Shown piece after piece: positions 45,120 through 54,269 of a stretch of DNA of 54,269 bases. The stretch is taken from contig JAFKJW010000183.1 in NCBI GenBank assembly GCA_017305925.1, positions 18,131-72,399 of the forward strand, read 5' to 3'. The stretch's first letter is position 1; the number at the start of each line of letters is the position of its first letter. The notes beneath the pieces were generated by a model. It saw only the letters and a list, made by a program, of their open reading frames with translations, was not told the origin of the DNA and did no database searches. The DNA is from Hyphomicrobiales bacterium (lineage in GTDB: Bacteria; Pseudomonadota; Alphaproteobacteria; Rhizobiales; Rhizobiaceae). Position numbers and translations under genes: made by a program.

Positions 45120-45434
45120 ATGAGTGAATGGATAGAGGCCTGCGGGGCAGAGGATATCGACGAGGAGGACGTCATCCGTTTCGACCATGGCGGGCGGACC
45201 TTCGCCATCTATCGATCGCCGGATGACGAATACTTCGCCACCGACGGCCTGTGCACGCATGAGCAGGTCCATCTTTCCGGCGGGCTGGTGATGGACGACA
45301 TCATCGAGTGCCCGAAGCACAATGGCCGCTTCAACTACAAGACCGGCGAGGCCAAGGGCGCGCCGGTCTGCATCGACCTCAAGACCTATCCGGTCAAGGT
45401 GGAGGCCGGCAAGGTCCTGATCCAGATCGGGTAA
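45120..45434 (+). CDS. Rieske [2Fe-2S] ferredoxin, MocE-like
   Basis: This 104-residue cytosolic Rieske protein has the cluster ligands Cys45-x-His47 (CTHEQVHLSGG) and Cys64-x2-His67 (CPKHNGRF), ending in the usual LKTYPVKVEAGKVLIQI strand. It resembles ferredoxins of bacterial ring-hydroxylating dioxygenases and MocE of rhizopine catabolism. GGGAG precedes the ATG. It follows the sugar importer operon on the same strand, but no oxygenase or ferredoxin reductase gene is adjacent, so its redox partners must be elsewhere. Confidence 0.92.
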   Translation: MSEWIEACGAEDIDEEDVIRFDHGGRTFAIYRSPDDEYFATDGLCTHEQVHLSGGLVMDDIIECPKHNGRFNYKTGEAKGAPVCIDLKTYPVKVEAGKVLIQIG

Positions 45435-45495
45435 GCTCCGGCCGGGCAGGCCGATGGGCGGGGCTTGATCATCGTGGGACCGGGGAGCGAGGCGG

Positions 45496-46995
<1,500 letters not shown>

Positions 46996-47022
46996 GCAGC
47001 TTCTCCGTGGATCGACGGTTAT

Positions 47023-47151
47023 CGTGCGTCCTTCGAGGCTCGCTCCGCTCGCACCTCAGGATGAGGGACGCCTGCGCCAAAGCTTCCAGCCGGGCGGGCT
47101 CGATGCACGACGGCCCTCATCCCGAGCGAAGCGAGCCTCGAAGGGCGCACG
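47023..47151. repeat. Inverted pair of intergenic palindromic repeats
   Basis: Unit 47023-47067 (CGTGCGTCCTTCGAGGCTCG ... CTCAGGATGAGGG) and unit 47112-47151 (GGCCCTCATCCCGAGCGAAG ... AGGGCGCACG) are the same element in opposite orientation, each with an internal palindrome (GCGAGC/GCTCGC). A third, degenerate copy is at 46-123. The location between two operon genes is typical of rhizobial REP-like elements. Confidence 0.8.
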
Positions 47152-47176
47152 AAAAGGAGGCGGCCGTGCCGCCTCC
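47152..47176 (-). terminator. Intrinsic terminator after glpV
   Basis: A 9-bp G/C stem (GGAGGCGGC / GCCGCCTCC) with a 3-base loop is followed by TTTT in the minus direction, 40 bases past the glpV stop. It would terminate or attenuate transcription before glpK. Confidence 0.75.
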
Positions 47177-47215
47177 CCTTGTCATGGTACGGGCGAGGAC
47201 GCCCGCGTCAACGGC

Positions 47216-48940
47216 CTACTTCTGCCAGCTCTTGACCAGCTCGTCGTAGTTGACCGTGACCGGCTTTTCCTTCTCGTTCTCGATCTTGAGCTGCGGCGCG
47301 AGGTTGCCCTTGGCGACGGCATCCTTGTTCCAGTATTCGAGATCGTGCTCTTCGGCGAGCTTCGGGCCGATGTCGCCCTGCACACCCGACTTCTCGATGC
47401 GGGCCATGACCTTCTCCTGCTCGGCGCAGAGCGAGTCCATGGCTTCCTGCGCCGTCTTGGCGCCCGAAGACGCGTCGCCGATCGCCTGCCACCAGAGCTG
47501 CGCCAGCTTCGGATAGTCCGGCACGTTGGTGCCGGTCGGCGACCATTGCACGCGGGCCGGCGAGCGATAGAACTCGATCAGGCCGCCGAGCTTGGGCGCA
47601 CGCTCGGTGAAGCTCTTGTCATGGATGGTGGAGTCGCGGATGAAGGTGAGGCCGACATGGCTCTTCTTCACGTCCACGGTCTTGGAGGTGACGAACTGCG
47701 CGTAGAGCCAGGCGGCCTTGGCGCGGTCGTCGGGCGTCGACTTCATCAGCGTCCACGAGCCGACGTCCTGGTAGCCGAGCTTCATGCCCTCCTTCCAGTA
47801 GACGCCGTGCGGCGAGGGCGCCATGCGCCATTTCGGCGTGCCGTCCTCGTTCATCACCGGCAGGCCGGGCTTGACCATGTCGGCGGTGAAGGCGGTGTAC
47901 CAGAAGATCTGCTGGGCGATGTTGCCCTGCGCAGGCACCGGACCGCTTTCGGAGAAGGTCATGCCCTGCGCCTCGGCCGGCGCATAAGCCTTCAGCCAGT
48001 CGAGATACTTCTGGATCGAGTAGACGGCGGCCGGGCCGTTGGTGTCGCCGCCGCGCGCCACGCAGGAGCCGACCGGACGCGAGTTCTCGTCGACCTTGAT
48101 GCCCCACTCGTCGACCGGCAGGCCGTTCGGCAGGCCCTTGTCGCCATTGCCGGCCATGGAGAGCCAGGCGTCGGTGAAGCGCCAGCCGAGCGACGGGTCC
48201 TTCTTGCCGTAGTCCATGTGGCCGTAGACCTTCTTGCCGTCGATGTCGCGGCCGGTGAAGAACTCGGCGATGTCCTCATAGGCCGACCAGTTGACCGGCA
48301 CGCCGAGGTCGTAGCCGTACTTGGCCTTGAAGTCGGCCTTGTTCTTCTCGTCGTTGAACCAGTCGTAGCGGAACCAGTAGAGGTTGGCGAACTGCTGGTC
48401 GGGCAACTGGTAGAGCTTCTTGTCCGGCGCGGTGGTGAAGGAGCTGCCGACGAAATCGGCGAGGTCGAGGCCGGGGTTGGTGACGTCCTTGCCCTCGTTG
48501 GCCATGAAGTCGGTCAGGTTGCGCACCTGCTGGTAGCGCCAGTGCGTGCCGATCAGGTCGGAATCGTTGACCCAGCCGTCATAGAGGTTCTGACCGGTCT
48601 GCATCTGGGTCTGGATCTTCTCGACCACGTCGCCCTCCTGCAACAGGTCGTGCGTCACCTTGATGCCGGTGATGGCGGTGAAGGCGGGCGCCAGCACCTT
48701 CGACTCGTATTCGTGAGTCGTCAGAGTCTCCGACACGACCTTGATGTCCATTCCCTGGAAGGGCTTGGCCGCGTCGACGAACCACTGCATCTCCTTTTCC
48801 TGGTCGGCGCGGGAAAGCGTCGACAGGTCGCCGATTTCCTTGTCCAGGAAGGCCTTCGCCTCGTCCATGCCCGCATAAGCGTTGCCCGCGCCGAGCAACA
48901 GGACAAGAGCCGTGGTCGATGTTAGAAAGTGCCGTCGCAT
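47216..48940 (-). CDS. glpV: Glycerol ABC transporter solute-binding protein
   Basis: This 574-residue periplasmic binding protein is unusually long for a sugar-binding protein, as known for rhizobial GlpV. It has a signal peptide (MRRHFLTSTTALVLLLGAGNAYA; GGAGGAAA before the ATG at 48940), an N-terminal extension (GMDEAKAFLDKEIGDLSTLS) and then the family 1 fold (MDIKVVSETLTTHEYESKVLAPAF, GDVVEKIQTQMQTG). Operon order glpD-S-T-P-Q-U-V-K matches the characterised Rhizobium leguminosarum glycerol locus. Confidence 0.95.
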   Translation of the reverse strand: MRRHFLTSTTALVLLLGAGNAYAGMDEAKAFLDKEIGDLSTLSRADQEKEMQWFVDAAKPFQGMDIKVVSETLTTHEYESKVLAPAFTAITGIKVTHDLLQEGDVVEKIQTQMQTGQNLYDGWVNDSDLIGTHWRYQQVRNLTDFMANEGKDVTNPGLDLADFVGSSFTTAPDKKLYQLPDQQFANLYWFRYDWFNDEKNKADFKAKYGYDLGVPVNWSAYEDIAEFFTGRDIDGKKVYGHMDYGKKDPSLGWRFTDAWLSMAGNGDKGLPNGLPVDEWGIKVDENSRPVGSCVARGGDTNGPAAVYSIQKYLDWLKAYAPAEAQGMTFSESGPVPAQGNIAQQIFWYTAFTADMVKPGLPVMNEDGTPKWRMAPSPHGVYWKEGMKLGYQDVGSWTLMKSTPDDRAKAAWLYAQFVTSKTVDVKKSHVGLTFIRDSTIHDKSFTERAPKLGGLIEFYRSPARVQWSPTGTNVPDYPKLAQLWWQAIGDASSGAKTAQEAMDSLCAEQEKVMARIEKSGVQGDIGPKLAEEHDLEYWNKDAVAKGNLAPQLKIENEKEKPVTVNYDELVKSWQK

Positions 48941-49017
48941 GTGTTTCCTCCACAATCAGGTTTCAAGTGCGATCCGGGGCGGCGGCCTGCAACGCCGCCG
49001 CTCCGACAGTTTCTCCC

Positions 49018-49425
49018 CTATACGTAGCGAAACACCCCTACGGCGTAGACCACGGAAAGGGCGAGAGCCCACCACAGGCTGGGCCCGACGAGGCCCAGCC
49101 AAGCGAGATGGATGAAGGCGCTGCCGAGCAGCGAAACGAACAGGCGGTCGCCGCGTGTCGTCTCGAAGCGCAGCAGGCCGACACGCGGATTGCCGCCGGG
49201 CGAGGCGTATTCCCACACCGCCATCAGCGACAGGATGAAAAGGATGGTCAGGAAGAACATGGCCGTCGGGAACGTCCATGCCATCCAGCCGCCCGCCACC
49301 AGCGGCGCGGTCCAGTCGCGCGCCCCGTCCGGCGCGGGAACCAATGTGGCCAGCAAGCCGGTGGCGGCGAGATAGACCGCCAGCACCACGACGAGCGGCA
49401 TGACCCAGCGTCGCGAGACGGTCAT
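49018..49425 (-). CDS. glpU: Small membrane protein of the glycerol operon (DUF2160 type)
   Basis: This 135-residue inner-membrane protein has four predicted helices (WVMPLVVVLAVYLAATGLLATLV, TAMFFLTILFILSLMAVWEY, FVSLLGSAFIHLAWLGLVGP, WWALALSVVYAVGVFRYV). The ATG overlaps the glpQ stop as TGATG, so it is translated with the permeases. Position corresponds to glpU, a component of unknown function in the rhizobial glycerol importer locus. The name rests on gene order. Confidence 0.85.
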   Translation of the reverse strand: MTVSRRWVMPLVVVLAVYLAATGLLATLVPAPDGARDWTAPLVAGGWMAWTFPTAMFFLTILFILSLMAVWEYASPGGNPRVGLLRFETTRGDRLFVSLLGSAFIHLAWLGLVGPSLWWALALSVVYAVGVFRYV

Positions 49426-50336
49426 CACACCCTCCCCAGGGCGAAGCCCTTGGCGATGTAGTTTCGGACGAACCAGATCACCAGCGCGCCGGGGATCAGC
49501 GTCAGCACGCCGGCGGCGGCGAGCAGGCCCCAGTCCATGCCAGCGGCCGAGACCGTGCGGGTCATGACGGCGGCGATCGGCTTGGCGTCGGTGGTGGTGA
49601 GCGTGCGGGCGAGCAGCAGCTCCACCCACGAGAACATGAAGCAGAAGAAGCAGGCGACGCCGATTCCCGACGCGATCAGCGGCATGAAGATCTTCACGAA
49701 GAAGCGCGGGAAGGAATAGCCGTCGATGTAGGCGGTCTCGTCGATCTCCTTCGGCACGCCGGACATGAAGCCCTCCAGGATCCACACCGCCAGCGGCACG
49801 TTGAACAGGCAGTGCGCCAGCGCCACCGCGATATGCGTGTCGATCAGGCCGAAGGCGGAATAGAGCTGGAAGAAGGGCAGCGCGAAGACGGCCGGCGGCG
49901 CCATGCGGTTGGTCAAAAGCCAGAAGAACAGGTGCTTGTCCCCGAGGAAGCGGTAGCGCGAGAAGGCATAGGCCGCCGGCAGCGCCACGGCCACCGAGAT
50001 CACCATGTTCATGACGACGTAGGTGATCGAGTTGATATAGCCGGAATACCAGGACGGATCGGTGAAGATGATCGCGTAGTTCCTGAAGGTCGGCTGATGC
50101 GGATAAAGCGTCAGCCCGGAAATGATCTCCTGATTGGTCTTGAAGCTCATGTTGACCAGCCAGTAGATCGGCACCAGCAGGAAGACGATGTAGAGGGTGG
50201 GCACCAGCCACCACCAGCGCGACTCGTCGCCCCGCCGGCGCATGCGCCGCGCGATCCGGTCCTGCGCGGCGGCGTTCACGGAAGGTGCGCCCATCTCGCC
50301 CGCCGCCTGCCCTGCCCTCTCGTCGATCCCGGCCAT
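49425..50336 (-). CDS. glpQ: Glycerol ABC transporter permease 2
   Basis: This 303-residue CUT1-type permease begins two bases after the glpP stop; its N-terminal 30 residues are charged and cytosolic (RIARRMRRRGDESR), followed by six helices (WWLVPTLYIVFLLVPIYWLVNMSF first). The EAA loop is EIDETAYIDGYSFPRFFVKIFMPL. An alternative ATG lies 14 codons downstream (50294). The symbol follows the rhizobial nomenclature and is unrelated to the E. coli phosphodiesterase GlpQ. Confidence 0.93.
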   Translation of the reverse strand: MAGIDERAGQAAGEMGAPSVNAAAQDRIARRMRRRGDESRWWWLVPTLYIVFLLVPIYWLVNMSFKTNQEIISGLTLYPHQPTFRNYAIIFTDPSWYSGYINSITYVVMNMVISVAVALPAAYAFSRYRFLGDKHLFFWLLTNRMAPPAVFALPFFQLYSAFGLIDTHIAVALAHCLFNVPLAVWILEGFMSGVPKEIDETAYIDGYSFPRFFVKIFMPLIASGIGVACFFCFMFSWVELLLARTLTTTDAKPIAAVMTRTVSAAGMDWGLLAAAGVLTLIPGALVIWFVRNYIAKGFALGRV

Positions 50337-50338
50337 CC

Positions 50339-51205
<867 letters not shown>

Positions 51206-51208
51206 CGC

Positions 51209-52291
51209 TCACGCCCCCCTGTCGCTGCGGTCGAAATCGACACGCCAGGAATCTGCGTAGAGGTTGATGCCGGCGGGGTCGAAGCTGAGCTTCGGCTCGG
51301 CCGGGATCTCCTCGTCCTCGCCGACGATCGCCGCGATCGGGTGCCCCTCCAGGCTGGCGCGGACCACCTTGTGGCGGCCGACATCCTCGACCTTGGAAAC
51401 CGACATCGCCATGCCCTCGCGGCCGAGGCGTACATATTCTGGCCGGATGCCGAGCTCGATGACCCCCTCCGCGGTCTCCGGCCTGCCGGGCAGGGCAATC
51501 GTCTCGGCCCCCAGCCGGGCGGTGCGCCCGTCGATCTTCACCGGCAGCACGTTCATGCCGGGCGAGCCGATGAAATAGCCGACGAAAGTGTGCTTCGGCC
51601 GCTCGAACAGCTCCGCCGGCGTGCCGATCTGCACGATGCCGCCGTCATACATGACCACCACCTGGTCGGCGAAGGTGAGCGCCTCCGTCTGGTCGTGCGT
51701 GACATAGACCATGGTGTAGCCGAAGCGGCGGTGGAGCTGCTTCAATTGCGAGCGCAGCACCCATTTCATATGCGGGTCGATGACGGTCAGCGGCTCGTCG
51801 AAGAGAATGGCGTTGACGTCGGAGCGGACGAGGCCGCGGCCGAGCGAAATCTTCTGCTTCTGGTCGGCGGTCAACCCTCTCGCCCGGCGGCTCGTCCAGC
51901 TTTCGAGATCGATCATCCTGATGATCTCGCGCACCTTGCGGTCGACATCCGGCTCCGGCACGCCGCGGTTGCGCAACGGGAAGGCCAGGTTGTCGTAGAC
52001 GGTCATGGTGTCGTAGATGACGGGAAACTGGAACACCTGCGCGATGTTCCGCAGCTGCGTCGACAGGCCGGTCACGTCTTTGCCGTCGAACAGCAGCCGC
52101 CCGTGCGAGGGGCGCAGCAGGCCGGAGATGATGTTGAGCAGGGTGGTCTTGCCGCATCCCGAGGGGCCGAGCAGCGCATAGGCCCCGCCGTCCCGGAACG
52201 TATGATGCACTTCGCGCAGCGCGTAGTCCTTCTCGGACTTCGGATTGGCGCCGTAGGCGTGGCGGATATGGTCAAGATCGATCCGCGCCAT
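51209..52291 (-). CDS. glpT: Glycerol ABC transporter ATPase, signature-degenerate subunit
   Basis: This 360-residue CUT1-type ATPase has Walker A GPSGCGKTT (residues 42-50), Q-loop QVFQFPVIYDTMTVYDN, Walker B AILFDEPLTVID and an intact H-loop YVTHDQTEA (His199). The ABC signature is degenerate: LTADQ (140-144) in LTADQKQKISLGRG. It is the complement of GlpS, which keeps LSGGQ but lacks the H-loop His. The starting ATG lies two bases after the glpS stop. The symbol is the rhizobial usage, not the E. coli GlpT antiporter. Confidence 0.93.
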   Translation of the reverse strand: MARIDLDHIRHAYGANPKSEKDYALREVHHTFRDGGAYALLGPSGCGKTTLLNIISGLLRPSHGRLLFDGKDVTGLSTQLRNIAQVFQFPVIYDTMTVYDNLAFPLRNRGVPEPDVDRKVREIIRMIDLESWTSRRARGLTADQKQKISLGRGLVRSDVNAILFDEPLTVIDPHMKWVLRSQLKQLHRRFGYTMVYVTHDQTEALTFADQVVVMYDGGIVQIGTPAELFERPKHTFVGYFIGSPGMNVLPVKIDGRTARLGAETIALPGRPETAEGVIELGIRPEYVRLGREGMAMSVSKVEDVGRHKVVRASLEGHPIAAIVGEDEEIPAEPKLSFDPAGINLYADSWRVDFDRSDRGA

Positions 52292-52292
52292 A

Positions 52293-53374
<1,082 letters not shown>

Positions 53375-53375
<1 letters not shown>

Positions 53376-54269
53376 CAGCCCGCTCTCCTCCCCGCCTCGC
53401 CGACGCCCGCGGCCGTGGAGTCCCGAAGCCCGCTCATATAGGCCTCGAGCGCGGCGGCCTCGTCCTTGCCGATATGCAGCCCGCGCTTGGTGCGCCGCCA
53501 CAGCACGTCCTCGGCGGTCATCGCCCACTCGTTCTCCATGAGATAGCGCACTTCCGCCTCATGCAGCCCGGCGCCGAAATCGCGCCCAAGATCGGCGACC
53601 GACTTCGCCGGCCCAAGCAGTTTTCGCGCCCGCGTTCCGTAGAGCCGGACGAGGCGATAAGCGAGGCCTTCGTCCAGGAACGGATAGGTGGCGCGGAGCG
53701 CACCGAGCTCGGCCTCGAAACCGTGCACGCCGAAATCGCCGCCCGGCAGCGGCGCGTCGGCGGTCCAGGCCGGACCGCGCCTGCCGAGGACGGCCTCGAT
53801 CTTCTCCAGCATCGACTCGGCCAGCCGGCGATAGGTGGTGATCTTGCCGCCGAAACTGTTGACCAGCGGCGCCTTGCCGGCCGGCGCGTCCTCGCGCAGC
53901 ACGTAGTCGCGCGTCGCCTCCTGCGCCTTGGACGCGCCGTCGTCGAAGAGCGGGCGCACCGCCGAATAGGCCCAGACGACATCCTCCGGGCGCACCGGTT
54001 CGGCGAAATATTCGCTGGCGTTGGCGCAGAGATAGGCAATCTCCTCCGGCGAGATCCTCACATCCGACAGGTCGCCGTCGAAGTCGCGGTCGGTCGTGCC
54101 GATCAGCGTGAAGTCCTGCTCGTAGGGGATCGCGAAGATGATGCGCCCGTCCCTGTTCTGGAAGAAATAGGCGCGCGGATCGTCGAACTTCTTGGCGACG
54201 ACGATGTGGCTGCCCTGCACCAGGCGGACATTGTGTGCGGCGCCCTTGTGGACCACCTCGCTCAGCACC
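53375..54269 (-). CDS. glpD: Glycerol-3-phosphate dehydrogenase, C-terminal part (cut by window edge)
   Basis: About 298 residues of an aerobic FAD-dependent glycerol-3-phosphate dehydrogenase are present; the N-terminal FAD-binding part lies beyond the right end. Family motifs are GSHIVVAKKFDDPRAYFFQ, FAIPYEQDFTLIGTTDRDF, VWAYSAVRPLFDDG, NSFGGKITTYRRLAESML and the C-terminal helical domain (YLMENEWAMTAEDVLWRRTKRGLHI). It oxidises glycerol 3-phosphate (from GlpK) to dihydroxyacetone phosphate at the inner membrane and is the first visible gene of the glp operon. Confidence 0.96.

Overview
The window is GC-rich, densely coded chromosomal (or large-replicon) DNA from an alphaproteobacterium, almost certainly of the order Rhizobiales (Mesorhizobium/Aminobacter/Phyllobacteriaceae type). 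The placement rests on the rhizobial glycerol operon glpD-S-T-P-Q-U-V-K, a SmoEFGK-type polyol importer linked to a long-chain polyol dehydrogenase, a MocE-like Rieske protein, abundant ABC importers, and intergenic palindromes of the kind common in this order. No rRNA, tRNA, CRISPR array, prophage or insertion sequence was recognised.

Layout. 0.1-2.2 kb: nicotinate phosphoribosyltransferase gene pncB, interrupted by one in-frame TAG, then about 0.7 kb without a convincing gene. 2.2-5.0 kb: a small exported protein with an unusual Cys/aromatic tail, and an exported caspase-fold (C14) protein. 5.0-7.2 kb: D-aminopeptidase (S12) flanked by two decayed, unidentified coding remnants. 7.2-11.7 kb: nucleoside-salvage locus (LacI regulator, nucleoside hydrolase, Tat-exported solute-binding protein, nucleoside 2-deoxyribosyltransferase). 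11.8-17.9 kb: TetR regulator divergent from a HlyD/ABC/ABC-2 exporter arranged like E. coli cecR-ybhGFSR. 18.1-21.4 kb: MATE transporter plus a fusion of an alanine/ornithine-racemase domain with a degenerate arginase-like domain.

21.5-33.3 kb: a large polyol/pentulose catabolic region on the minus strand: polyol ABC importer (smoEFGK-like), mannitol-type dehydrogenase, HAD hydrolase, D-ribulokinase-like FGGY kinase, SorC regulator, class II aldolase, phosphoglycolate phosphatase and ribulose-phosphate 3-epimerase. Taken together: polyol uptake, oxidation to a ketose, phosphorylation and epimerisation into the pentose-phosphate pathway. Near-identical inverted repeats (consensus TGAG-CAAATTG-CTCA) lie upstream of both the importer and the SorC gene. 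33.4-36.0 kb: molybdate importer modABC behind a ModE-like box. 36.0-40.2 kb: housekeeping genes (Ldh-family oxidoreductase, Nfu, universal stress protein, trpS) and two tiny ORFs. 40.4-45.4 kb: ribose-type sugar ABC importer under a LacI-type operator, ending in an orphan MocE-like Rieske ferredoxin. 45.5-54.3 kb: glycerol uptake and catabolism operon, cut by the window edge inside glpD.

Functions are assigned by reading motifs and gene order; no database search was run. Start codons were adjusted by ribosome-binding-site quality and family alignment where the longest open frame looked too long.
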